Assembly (NCBI GenBank): GCA_004151065.3
Contig: NWUY0300062354.1
Span: 1-21,849 of the forward strand
Direction: 5' to 3'
From: Larix sibirica
Taxonomy: Eukaryota > Streptophyta > Pinopsida > Pinales > Pinaceae
Length of the DNA stretch: 21,849 bases
The notes under the pieces were generated by a model. It ran no database searches and was not told the origin of the DNA. It saw only the letters and a list, made by a program, of their open reading frames with translations. How positions within the stretch are numbered: position 1 is the stretch's first letter; the number at the start of each line of letters is the position of its first letter. The translations under genes and the position numbers were made by a program. Shown here one piece after another: positions 1 to 9,546 of the stretch.

Positions 1-1055
1 TTCCAAGGTAAATCTCTATGTATTATGTGTGAATGTTGTGGTGTAATCTCTATTTTGCTTAAAAGAATCCGTATGCTCTGCTTCTCTGCACAGGTTTAAA
101 ACTTACACTTAAATGAGAATCCCTCTTGGGTGTGTCTCTAGCCATCTCAGTCCTTGCTAAGTCATAATTTTTTGCTAAGCATAGCTTGCGGTTGTTGGCA
201 CTAGCCCAAGGTTTATTGTGGGAATTAGTGAGATTTAAATATAGGTCTTCTCCCGATAATCACAACCAACTAAATCTTTAAAAAAAATATTATGCAATGA
301 ATCATGTAAAAGAAGAGAGGGATTGGAAAACATAGTTGAGTAGTATGTGCGATGAAGATAAACCATTGAAGCAAAATCCTTTAGGATATATGTTGTTCTA
401 ATTTTTGTTTACGATTAAGCCTCAAAAATCAAATAATTAAAATAATTAAGAGGTAAAAATAATGAACGATGGGATGTGTTTCACCATCATTTCCCTTTAC
501 TGTCATGTTTCATTTGCATATTGGTGTCCTCTATTACACGCTTCCTCTCATGCAGAGTATCGGGGATTGACTTAATAGATCTATATTATTCATCAAGTGA
601 GGTAGGTTTCACAAATGTCTTATTTCATCAAACGTGTTTTTTTTATGCTTATGTTTGAAATATACATTGCGTGGATTGCTTTATAAAATTTTCAATTTTT
701 AATAATAATAATATAATTTGAAGGTCACGGCCAAGGTAAACACCAAATTGGTGTATGAGATCCCCTTGTTTGTGGGATACGGGACCTCTTTCATAAAATG
801 ATCTAACCACTAAAGTCTATTGAGGTGTACATACCTTACCCCCTCCATATTAGAACCTGTAACCCCTTAAGAGGAAAATGTGTTCTTAACCGCTAGGTCC
901 ATATAACCATCATAAAGGGTGGGATGACATGATATCATCATGGACATCTACTTATTTGAATAGATGCCCACTTGTATTTGAGAATATTAGTTTGTCATTA
1001 ATCTTGGATGACCAAAAGATTTTTGTTGTTACAATGATACTAATGACGTTACAAA
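1..1055. other. AT-rich non-coding DNA, nothing recognised
   Basis: I see no coding relic, RNA gene or repeat family in this stretch. It contains short A/T runs (for example around 284-292 and 700-716) and no frame longer than about 60 codons. The 60-codon frame at 476-658 has no recognisable motif and is of a length expected by chance in such AT-rich sequence. Confidence 0.6.
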
Positions 1056-1152
1056 GATGGTGATGAAGATGGCATTGACAATGATGATGAAATTGGTGAT
1101 GAGGATGTTGGCAGCATTGAGGATGATGGCAAGGAGTAGAATGATGATGAAG
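1056..1152 (+). repeat. Imperfect GAT trinucleotide tract
   Basis: GAT/GGT/GAA/GAG triplets dominate this stretch. Read from 1056 in the plus direction it gives an acidic, Asp/Glu/Gly-rich frame (beginning DGDEDGIDNDDE) of 27 codons up to a TAG at 1137-1139, and the same frame stays acidic just beyond. The opposite strand reads as His/Cys-rich, which is simply the complement. It could be a decayed simple repeat or the acidic tail of a lost protein; no neighbouring domain allows a choice. Confidence 0.6.
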
Positions 1153-1482
1153 AGTGTCAAAAAGATGTTCCAACTAATATGAACTATTTATATTTAATTA
1201 TTAACTATTTTAATTTTATAGAGTTACATATATTTAATATAAGTGATATTTAATTTAAAATATACAAATTATTATTAATTATAGTAAAATATGGAGAATA
1301 TTATATTTTAATTTTTTTATGTGCAAAATAGATGTATTTTAAAAAAATTGTGAATTTGTATATTTAAAAAAAAATGAAAATATAAATAATTTGCAAAAAT
1401 CACCACTATAAAATATTTTAAATTGAATGCTTTCTCAAGAAAAAAGTAGTATAATATCTTGGCATGAGGTAAAACTGCAACC
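1153..1482. other. Very AT-rich spacer, nothing recognised
   Basis: This stretch consists mainly of A and T with TAATTA and ATATTT motifs and short A-runs (for example around 1339-1347 and 1365-1373). No coding relic or structured RNA is visible. Confidence 0.6.
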
Positions 1483-1794
1483 AGGTATAGTATCCTGGCT
1501 TCATGTATGGAGTTAAATGTTGGTGGATACTTGACACCACATGATCTCTACTTAGCCCCAGTAATGGTGGAGAACAAGGAAGATTGGTATCTTGGGGATA
1601 CTATAAAGGTTTGAAACCGCCCTTTTGGTCCTGGAGTAAGACTTGAAACTACTTATGATTGGCTAAGAGCTTGTCTTCCTCAAACATAAGGAAACAAGTT
1701 AACGACCCAAGACCCGAAGGCATTTGGCAGGAGTGGAAGTATGCCCCTTTACAGACCACTAGCGGGTTATTTCAGGTGGCATGGTTTTTATTGA
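1483..1794 (+). pseudogene. Unassigned decayed reading frame
   Basis: One plus-strand frame of 104 codons runs from 1483 to a TGA at 1792-1794 and is broken only by TGA at 1612-1614 and TAA at 1687-1689. That is fewer stops than such AT-rich DNA normally gives. The translation has a protein-like composition, with segments such as ELNVGGYLTPHDLYLAP, VENKEDWYLGDTIKV, PFGPGVRLETTYDWLRACLP and SGSMPLYRPLAGYFRWHGF. I do not recognise the family. It could be a fragment of a plant transposon or retrotransposon protein, or of a captured host gene. The opposite strand also has stretches of open frame, so even the strand is not certain. Confidence 0.3.
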
Positions 1795-2249
1795 ATAACG
1801 ATGATGAGTCAACTTGCATTTGCAGATAGCGGTCAGTGATGGTTGTCCTCACTACCAGTTTGACAACCGAGTTATGATAGGTTTTGCCATCTTCCAGAGA
1901 AAATAAACAGGCTTTATATTGATATTTCAAGGATGAAACCATAATATACATCACACTTCATATTTAGGCTAAACAATAACAGTGTTGAGAATTGTCCTTC
2001 ACACTGACTCCATTTATATTCTATTGTTATTTGTATACAATCTTCCAAGGTTCCTTGGGGACAACTTTTAGAAAAATATACATTTCCATTCTACATTAAG
2101 CCCATAGGCTATACAAGAATTTCAAAAGCGTCATGAAAACACAAAAAACATAATGTTAGAGTTTTGAAGCCCTACATTAGAGTATAACACTTTCAACAAC
2201 TAATACTCATGTCCCTCCTTTGAACTCTTGTTCAATAAGGGTCCCTTCC
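1795..2249 (-). other. Possible 3' untranslated region of LINE 1
   Basis: On the minus strand this stretch follows directly after the stop of the RNase H relic of LINE 1 (2250-2252), so its right part is likely the element's 3' untranslated region. No clear poly(A) tail (a T-run on this strand) was found, so the 3' end of the element is not fixed. Nothing else is recognised. Confidence 0.35.
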
Positions 2250-2637
2250 TACATCAACAGAGCTTCTTTTGATAATTGATTAACCAAAATATTAAACTCT
2301 CTAAAGACATGTGCAAATGAGAGAGCTTCAAAACTTTCCTTAACCTACAAGAACTTATTCATGAGAGGCTCAAGCAAAAAATTGTTAGTTATACACTTCT
2401 AATTAGCCCAATCCACCACCAGTTTCGAGTCACCACACACTTTTTTAACTTTTTAACACTATTATATAGTGTTGTCTTTAGTAGGAGCCACATAGCACAA
2501 AGTTCTGCTTGATTATGAATGCTTGGCCCAACTACTAACATTAGCTTGGAAAGGTGTTGTTGGTATAGTTATAGATTAGTTCACAAACCCCACAAAACCT
2601 AGGTTTCCTTGACATGCTTTATTAAAAAAAAGAACAC
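2250..2637 (-). pseudogene. LINE 1 RNase H domain relic
   Basis: The minus strand reads FFNKACQGNLG near 2635-2600, which corresponds to the usual F-D-G-A-x-Q-G-N start of plant LINE RNase H. Then come NQAELCAMWLLLKTT (about 2516-2470), VCGDSKLVVDWAN (about 2440-2400) and FAHVFREFNIL followed by QLSKEALLM and a TAG at 2250. This domain removes the RNA strand of the RNA/DNA hybrid during reverse transcription. The first catalytic Asp position reads Asn (FNKA instead of FDGA). A frameshift separates the AELCAMW part from the GDSKL part, and there are in-frame stops. The later Glu and Asp motifs remain visible. Confidence 0.8.
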
Positions 2638-2872
2638 TCGACCCTTATCGAAATCAATTTCTAGTTCCTTTAAAAATTATGATTGGTTTTTCTATTGTGG
2701 AAGACCAATTTCAATTGCAAACACTCTTAATTTTGTGGATCACCCGAGATATATTTAGCTCTAAACTTTCAAAAATCATTTTGTTTCGAGATAACAAGAC
2801 ACCACAAATCACAAAGCATGGAAGAGCCTTGCAAACTTTCATTGATTTGTCTACTATTCAAGAACAAAATTG

Positions 2873-2883
2873 TTTTTTTTTTT
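2873..2883. repeat. T-run
   Basis: Eleven T residues in a row, inside the relic of LINE 1. It is not at a place where a LINE poly(A) tail would be expected and is best read as a slippage tract. Confidence 0.6.
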
Positions 2884-2925
2884 CCAAAAAAATAACTTTA
2901 TATTTGTTATTTCAAGAGTGAAATT

Positions 2926-2952
<27 letters not shown>
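2926..2952. repeat. (AC)n microsatellite
   Basis: An uninterrupted alternating A-C tract of 27 bases (about 13 units), followed by a short TATAT extension. It lies inside the LINE 1 relic between the two parts of the zinc-finger region, so it arose after the element lost function. It is likely length-polymorphic. Confidence 0.95.
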
Positions 2953-2957
<5 letters not shown>

Positions 2958-3370
2958 TCTCAAAGCTTGGAACATGGTCCAATCTATAAGATAGACTTCA
3001 TCCACATAATATCACATTAAAAATGAATGAAAATATTCTATCGAGGACCTCTACTCTTATTTCCCCCCTCCCCCACTTGTAATCTGCAATATCTCAAGGA
3101 AAACAACTCTAGTAGAGGAACATAGACAAACAAGTGATTTTATGCATGAATGTTTCCACAATGTTCAAACATTGTGTGCAAGCTTATGGATTTTCACTGC
3201 GTAGACAAACAAGTGATCCATAGATTCATCACTATTTTTGCATAAGATACATCTTCCAAGGGCTTGCATATTTTTCTTTTGGAAAATATCCCAAGATAAA
3301 ATTGTGTTGTCTTGAGATAACTAAAGGAAAATTTATACTTTCAAGGGACTTTCTAACTTCCAAACTAAAG

Positions 3371-3980
3371 GCCACCACTAGGATATCCCCCCCACCAATC
3401 CTTCTTCCATCTTTGCTTTGTAGCCCAAGTTTGCAATATATACTCCAAACCCTTTATTTTTTTACCACATAATTAAATCATCTGAACATCAAAAAAAATT
3501 AAGGCACTAGATTTAAGCTTCTAACCAAATGGTTCCATTCCTCAACTTTTGTCCCTTCGAAATCCAAATCTTCTACCAACTTCCAATTCTGACACCAAAC
3601 ATTCTTGCTATCATTTGAAGTTGCATCTTGCAAGGTATAAATCTCTAATAGATGAAGGCCTCTTCAACTAGTTTGTAGTTTCCTTTGTATCTAATCCAAG
3701 GATCTCCTCTATTCTCACATTGTTCCCTCTTCGAACCTCCCGTGCTAACCATTTTCCAATTTAAGGGAAAGTTTTCATCAAGGCTTTCTAAACAATAGAA
3801 CCTCCAATTGGATTCCTTCTTTCTTGTTTAAACCAATCTACTATAGATATCCTTCTCTAATATTTGCTTTTCATATCCTTGCCTCACATAACTTCATTGT
3901 AGACTAATCTCCATAGACTTTTGGTAGCAAGAGCCATACTGAATTAGTGAATATTTTGAATGCCGCAATCTCTAACTTCT
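3371..3980 (-). pseudogene. LINE 1 connector between RT thumb and zinc finger
   Basis: The minus strand gives, in several frames, pieces typical of the segment after the RT: NNVRIEEILGLDTK (usual form G-x-x-V-R-I-G-x-D-P-W), SIRDLYTLQDATSNDSKNVW, WKLVEDLDFEGTKVEEWN and later GGISWWWPLVWKLESPLKV. These match the L-x-x-L-H-D and E-W-N-x-x-x segments between RT and zinc finger in plant LINEs. No single frame is open throughout. Confidence 0.65.
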
Positions 3981-5170
3981 TTTTATGGCTTTGGTCAATA
4001 TGATTAACAAGATTCCTTCCTTTTCCCCCTTATCAAGCCAAAGAAAACTAAAACATTTTTTTATAGTTAGAATGTCTTTAGGAATATGGGCAATGGACAT
4101 CCATCAGATAGGCATACTTTCCCACACAACCTTAAGCAAAACTAATCTCTCTCCCCTAGAAAACCATCTATTACACGGTAGAGAAATTCTAGCTTGAATT
4201 TTGTTGTGTAGCCAAATTTAACCATCATACTTATAATCATTAGGTTTTAAAACTTGAGCGTGTTATTCCTTCATCTAAATCCATAGGAAACATATTTACA
4301 ATTTGGGTTTTGCCTCCTCAATTAGCACAATGAACAAAATTGTGGACTTCCTCGTATTGATTTCCATGTATGTATCCTTGCAATAGATATCCAATATCTC
4401 TTATATTCCTATTAAATCCCTTAGAGATCCTTGCCCAAATATCATGACATCATCAACAAACAACAAATGAGAAATAATCATAAAGTCACAAATTTTACAC
4501 CTTTCAACATCCATCTTCTCCTTGCATCCTTGAACAACATACTTAATCCTTTGGCTACTAATAAAAAAAGAAAGAGTCAGAGAGGGAAACCTTATCACGA
4601 ACATTTGGAAGCATTGAAGAAACTAATGGGAGATCCATTGACTAGGACTGTAAAAAAGCCAAAGAAATACAACACATTATCCATTCAACACTCTGCATGT
4701 TCATGCCTAGTTGAATCAACAACAGCTGAAGGAATAGCCAATTCACCTTGTCATATGCTTTTGCAAAATCCAACTTCATTACTACTTCAGGCATCTTGTG
4801 AGTTTTACCCTTTTGTATACCTTCTTGGGCAATACCCAAATCATTATGAATTTGCCTATTATAAAGGAACTTGAATTGTTCTTTAGAAATTACACCAAGC
4901 AAGATTCCTTTAAGCTTGTTTGCAATGATTTTGGAGATCAATTTATAGGCCATATTGGATAAAAATATGGGCTTGAACTCATTGAAAGAAGCAGGATCTT
5001 AGCCTTTTGGAATAAGGGCTATAAAGGTAGAGTTGATTGCTCCCATAACTTTTATTGGGATTCTAAACACCTCAGCCATTCTTTGCAAGCCATTTGTCAC
5101 CAAATCATAAAACCCTAAATAAATTTCAATTGACCATCAATCACATCCAAGGCTTTTTGTTTTTTTAAAA
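3981..5170 (-). pseudogene. LINE 1 reverse transcriptase relic
   Basis: The minus strand encodes the RT domain that copies the element's RNA into DNA at the target site. In order: EEIKLVLSSFKKTKSLG (about 5200-5150), INSTFIALIPKG, a TAA at 4999-5001, DPASFNEFKPI, then an open stretch (4953-4642) with ISKEQFKFLYNRQIH and motif A KLDFAKAYDKVNW at 4776-4738 (catalytic Asp retained). A one-base shift near 4652 breaks the frame before VNGSPISFFNAS. The GFPL segment follows, then the catalytic FVDD box (4460-4449) in ISHLLFVDDVMIFG after another frame change. Thumb-like pieces RWFSRGERLVLLKVV and IPKDILTI come at about 4190-4050. The domain order is complete but broken. Confidence 0.85.
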
Positions 5171-5187
5171 GAACTTAAAACTAATTT

Positions 5188-5379
5188 TATCTCCTCCTTG
5201 AACACATTTGCCTCCAATTTTGAATTCATTTCATGATTAATACGTATGGGAGATAACCTAATGTTTTGCACGATTTCGTCAATTATCTCCTCCTTGAACA
5301 CATTTGCTTCCAATTATGAACTTATTTCATGATTAATAAGTATGGAAGATAACCTAATGTTTTGCACGATTTCAACAAC
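5188..5379. repeat. 96-bp tandem duplication in LINE 1 linker
   Basis: The sequence from 5188 (TATCTCCTCCTTGAACACAT) recurs at 5284 and both copies run through GATAACCTAATGTTTTGCAC. I count about six mismatches over 96 bases. The period is 32 codons, so the duplication kept the reading frame of the LINE ORF2 on the minus strand. Confidence 0.85.
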
Positions 5380-5390
5380 ATTAGCTGGCT

Positions 5391-5879
5391 CTAGTCCCTT
5401 AAAAAGATTTTTAAAATGTTTATGTCCACTTCAACTATCCCCTTTAAAGACTTTACCTCAGAGCCAAATGGCTTATTAGTTTTCCGAATAGTATTGATGT
5501 TTCTTCTTTGACTTGCATGCTTATGAAAAAACTTTGCATTAATGCTACCCTCAAACAACTCAGTGGATATACTTTTGAACCTCCACTCTCTTTCCTCTTT
5601 GGAAAGCAAGTCTTTATTTTTCCCCTCCAGCTTTTTGAGGGAATTGTACTCTTCTAGCGAAAATGCCCCTACTTTATCAAAGAGCTTTTTTATGCCTTAT
5701 TCCATATCTTTCAGATCTTTCTAGATTCTTTTAGCATAATTTTGGTCCCACACTACAACTTCATTTTTGAGCCTTTTTAGCTTGTCCACGAACTGCTTTA
5801 GGATTATTCCCCGCAACTACAATCAGAATGTCTCGAATTTTTTATAGTTGGAGCTTTATAACCCTCCTCGTATAACCAA
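5391..5879 (-). pseudogene. LINE 1 endonuclease-RT linker relic
   Basis: An open stretch of 72 codons (5609-5391) reads LSKEEREWRFKSISTELFEG, then NAKFFHKHASQRRNINTIRK. This matches the W-x-x-x-G-D-x-N-x-x-F-F-H-x-x-A-x-x-R-R segment between endonuclease and RT of plant LINEs. Upstream on the minus strand (5880-5610), charged pieces such as IMLKESRKI and SLIKGHFR-like fragments, split by stops, fit the helical linker. The Gly-Asp of the usual G-D-x-N motif is replaced by Gly-Ser-Ile. Confidence 0.7.
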
Positions 5880-6542
5880 TACTAATTGCACTTAAAGGGA
5901 GTAGGGGGCTTCTTGCAATCCAATTCAAATTGAAACAAAATTGGTAAGAGATCTAGCAACCCTCCACGATCCACCCAAGACCTCGCTCTTAATGAATCTA
6001 AAATCAACCAATCAACAACGGAAAACATATTCATCCTTTTTGATAATCCATTTGTGTCTTTTCTACTGTTTGATAAGGCAGGGACTAATTTTACAGGTTC
6101 TACATTAATCAACTTTTGACTTTCAAAGAAATCATGGAAAGAATAAGCCAATACATATTTCCTTGTTGTCTCTTATCTAGTACATTGTTAGCAAGAAAGA
6201 AAGTGGAATCACTGAGACCTTCCCAAAAAAGCTCTCTATCTCCATATGGACCATATAAAATTATAATTATGAACACATTCCCTAGTAGGAAACATATTGA
6301 AAGAGGATGGAACAAGTTTAGAGTTCCAATTTGTTACCATTCCTCCAGAGAGGCCAACAATATCCAAAGAACAAAAATCTAGTCTTTTAGAAAGGAAGAC
6401 AATAACCTAACAACCTTTGACCTAACACACATAGTTTCTTGAAGAAGCAAAATATTAGTATTGTACATTGCGTGTAGTCTTTTGAGGATTTGTTTCTTTG
6501 GGACACCCCAACCCCTCTAGAGTTTAGTGATAAAATTATCAT
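5880..6542 (-). pseudogene. LINE 1 apurinic endonuclease domain relic (ORF2 start)
   Basis: The minus-strand ATG at 6542-6540 starts MIILSLNSRGVGVSQ, the usual first strand of the LINE endonuclease (S-x-N-x-R-G). A frameshift leads to ILKRLHAMYNTNILLLQETM, with the catalytic Glu of the QET motif at 6441-6433. Later come IIILYGPYGDRELFWEGL (about 6280-6220) and LRARSWVDRGGLLDLLPILF (about 5985-5930). The last piece corresponds to the S-D-H-x-P-I motif, but here reads L-D-L-L-P-I, so the catalytic His is lost. KPPTPFKCN closes the domain. The enzyme nicks target DNA to prime reverse transcription; this copy has stops and shifts throughout. Confidence 0.85.
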
Positions 6543-6699
6543 TTAGAAACAATCTCTAGTCTTTGAGGTTTTTCCTACTCTAAGGGCCCCACCAATTGTT
6601 AGTTTATTCCCCTCCCTAAACGCTTTTTTTCCTGTGACTTAGCTTAGGAGATATTAGATTTTCTTCCTATAAAGACTAGGTAATCCTACTAAAGTACTA

Positions 6700-8135
6700 A
6701 ACCCCTTTACAAAACCCCATCATCACCTACATCTACTTTCTTCAATATGAAATGATAAAAATACTTGACAACGACGCTTTGGGATTTGTTGCATTTTACC
6801 ACCTCATCACCTTTATTCTGAGAGGCCTCTTCTTCTGGTTGACCAACTTGAAAGGACAAAGAACAAAGCCCTATATCATTTAATGAAGCTTCATAACATT
6901 GAAGATGGCCCAAAGGTTGGTAGCTGAATTGAAGGGAATGTGCCATTTACTAAACCAATAGAACCACTTGTAATGCAAGGGAAAGCCTTGTAGTCTACAT
7001 CCTCTTATTCCTCCTCACTATTACAAAAAACCCCATAACACCCAATATTAGAAGGGGATTATTTTTGTACTGTCTAATTACACAGGGAATCAATGATAGG
7101 GGACTTACCTTTGGGCTATTCAAAACATTCAAGTGTACCTTTAAATGGTTTAGGAGCATGAACCTCACATTGACCCTTGTCACCTTTTGAAACAATACCA
7201 ACAAAATGAACAACTAAATTGTGATTTGACTACCCTTTCTCTTATAGCATGCTCATATTGTCCCCCACATTCACTTATAGAGGTAATTTATTCACCCATG
7301 TTTTTTGCTTTTTCTCTATTGTTCTTTTAGCAATTGTACATTCAACCCATGAACAACTAGTTGAATGATCAACATTGCAATGAAATGATAGTTTTTAGAA
7401 GTCCAACTTTTGGTTGAAAAACTAATCCCCCATACAATCTCAATATGTATAGGCAACCCTTCAAGCAAATTGATTCCCACCAATAGCTTTACCACCCTCA
7501 TATATTATTTAAATTGAAATTTTCCTCCAGAGCATGGAAACAACCTAGGGCATTCCCAATCCCTTCCATTTTTTTTTAATTCCACAATTCTAAAGGGAGA
7601 CGCCAAAGGAGAACCCAAATATGTTGCAAAAAATTTGGATCTCTCCTTGGATCAAAACCAAGTTTCCATTTGTCTAGGCATAGACTAGAGGGCCCCCACA
7701 TCCAAACACCCTTGAGAAGCAAATTCACATCTTCCTAACTTTTCACTATGAAACATATCGAACCCTAGACTAAAACATGGAAAATAGGGATATGACCAAG
7801 GATGGGTCTCCAAGTCTCAATTAACTAATTACATAGAGAATCCCTATTCACTTATTTCCCTATAAAATGTCTAACCAAAGATTTCTCCATTATCCCCTCA
7901 ATCTCCATTGAGCCAACATCTAGGTCAACTACCATCTTCACCTTATATGCCTTTACACTAATGCACTTCCTTCTTTTCTCTTGTGACACGATTGAACTAC
8001 CACTTCTTCTTTGCAGTTTTTATCCTTGGAAATTGATGGCCCCTTCAACACCTGAGATAATGAAATGTCCTTGGAGACTCTCTCATTCTTTATTAAGATC
8101 TTAAACTCGGAGGAAGAAGCATTGATTAACCCAAT
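6700..8135 (-). pseudogene. LINE 1 ORF1 (gag-like, DUF4283-type) relic
   Basis: On the minus strand a 54-codon open segment (8135 to about 7970) reads LINASSSEFKILIKNER and QSCHKRKEGSALV. After a shift comes KMVVDLDVGSMEIEGIMEKS (about 7935-7880). Then WRPILGHIPIFHVLV (about 7812-7768), VNLLLKGVWMWGPSSLCLDK (about 7725-7670) and LGFDPRRDPNF follow. This is the layout of the N-terminal domain of plant LINE ORF1 proteins, which bind element RNA. Near 7380-7338 a C-x2-D-x4-C-x4-C array has the spacing of a CCHC knuckle with two ligands changed. The acidic tail QPEEEASQNKGDEVV lies near 6850-6790. Confidence 0.7.
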
Positions 8136-9376
8136 CTAACTATTAATGAGACAACTACACTATGAAGTACTTTTTATAACAAGCATAATTCTTTAGGATG
8201 GATTGGAGGTAGACCAATGGTGATTCAAAGTGCATAATTAGTGGTGGTGGATATGGCGAGTTGCATCATCCTAGATCCTATGATCGAGATCCTCAGAAAT
8301 CAACAACCCCAGTTCATTGTGGGTCAACAATTTGCTTGACCTTTAAATTTTTCACAGTGACCCACAACACCAAACCACTTTTACACGTGGCAAGCCATAT
8401 TAATTGTGGGTCCAAAGAGAGGTTTTGGAACACCACTATTGCATTGATCTGATGTTGTTCAACTTCAACAAGTGGTGATTTTGAAGTGGCATAGGGTGAC
8501 ATCCTGTATGATGCACTGAATAAGGTTGTGGAAAAATTGTAAGGGGATATGTGTCTCATCGCTAAAGACCAAATTTTGTAAAAACAGAAAAAACTACTCA
8601 AATTCCAAGCATATTTTCTCAAAGCAAAAAAGGGTTTTCTACAAAGCGGAAAAAAGCATGGATCGAGATAAGTTAACCTACCTATCATTGGTTTCATTGG
8701 CACACCACATGGTAAACTGTGTATTATTCTTCCACTATCCTTCCTTGTGTTTTTGTTTCTTTATAGCCTTTTTTTCTTGCAAAAATGCCTCCCCAAATGA
8801 AACATGTATTCCCTGGCCATCCTATCCCACCTGACAGGATGAAGAACATCTCATAAACATAGATGTCGATATTTTTTATACCAGATTGTATAGAACTACC
8901 ACATACTATATATAACAACTATAGACATGGTAAGTTTTGTATATCCAACAGGTAATCAATGGTTGCATGTTGCGAAATTCCAGAGCAAGGGCCCACTCCT
9001 TTCACACGGTGCTTAATCATCTGCATAGGTCCGCAGATGAAGTAGATTAATAGTTCATATAGTTGGCATTCGGGTATCACCACTTTTTTGAAATAAATGA
9101 GCAATAATGAAAATATAAAACACAAACTCCACATTGTAATGGCCACTACCCTTACCATTCAAAGCTTTAATTATGAGGAAAAAGTATAAAGACAACCAAG
9201 AAAGCTAGAGCAAATGATTGACATTTTTTAAAGAGAAATGAGTCACTGAGTAGTTGGTCCATTTCTTGAAATCAAAGCATCTCATAAGGGTTCTAGAATT
9301 GTAAAGAGTTTTGTATCATACATCCTCTATATTCACACTTTCAATGTTACCAATTTGTACTTCACTACATGTTTGT
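8136..9376. other. Unassigned region upstream of LINE 1
   Basis: This may include the 5' untranslated region of LINE 1, but no boundary can be placed. The longest open frame is 129 codons at 8314-8703 on the minus strand. Its product has no motif I recognise and no supporting context, so I do not call it a gene. No RNA gene or repeat was seen. Confidence 0.5.
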
Positions 9377-9546
9377 CATTTTTCCTTTTGTTATCCACAA
9401 ACTTTCATCTTATGTATCTAAGACTTGTATCTTTTATGAATAAAATGAAACAATCTTAAGCCATTTTTCCTTTTGTTATCCACAAACTTTCATCTTATGT
9501 ATCTAAGACTTGTATCTTTTATGAATAAAATGAAACAATCTTAAGC
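9377..9546. repeat. Perfect 85-bp tandem duplication
   Basis: The 85 bases from 9377 (CATTTTTCCTTTTGTTATCC) recur without a mismatch from 9462, and the first four bases recur again at 9547. Perfect identity points to a recent event or an assembly error. The unit contains AATAAAA-like sequence, but nothing shows transcription here. Confidence 0.95.

Larger units (their letters stand above)
2690..3370 (-). pseudogene. LINE 1 RVT-type zinc finger region relic
   Basis: Near 3360-3160 the minus strand reads SPLKV, then ILSWDIFQKKNMQ, then RCILCKNSDESMDHLFVYA. This is the C-x2-C-x8-H-x4-C finger found between the RT and RNase H of plant LINEs, with the last Cys replaced by Ala. Further along (about 2850-2720) comes ALPCFVICGVLLSRNKMIFE, matching the W-G-I-W-L-A-R-N-x-x-I-F segment that follows the finger in the family. 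In-frame stops separate the pieces. The finger is thought to help bind nucleic acid; this copy cannot be functional. Confidence 0.75.
2250..8135 (-). mobile_element. LINE 1: full-length-like but decayed non-LTR retrotransposon
   Basis: Reading down the minus strand, I find in the canonical plant L1-like order: an ORF1 (gag-like) relic, an apurinic endonuclease, a linker with an NAKFFH motif, a reverse transcriptase with LDFAKAYDKVNW and FVDD, an RVT-type zinc finger, and an RNase H domain ending SKEALLM. The ORF2 part from the ATG at 6542 to the stop at 2250 is about 4.3 kb, the size expected for a LINE ORF2 that carries RNase H. Many stops and frameshifts are scattered through all domains, so it cannot encode active proteins. 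Target-site duplications were not identified. Confidence 0.9.

Noticed and set aside
2679-2921. 80-codon plus-strand frame
   Set aside because: It is antisense to the LINE 1 zinc-finger tail (RNKMIFE segment).
4431-4874. 147-codon plus-strand open frame
   Set aside because: It lies antisense to the LINE 1 reverse transcriptase, whose motifs (LDFAKAYDKVNW, FVDD) are on the minus strand.
9377-9546. Long terminal repeats or target-site duplication
   Set aside because: The two units are directly adjacent with nothing between them, so this is a simple tandem duplication.
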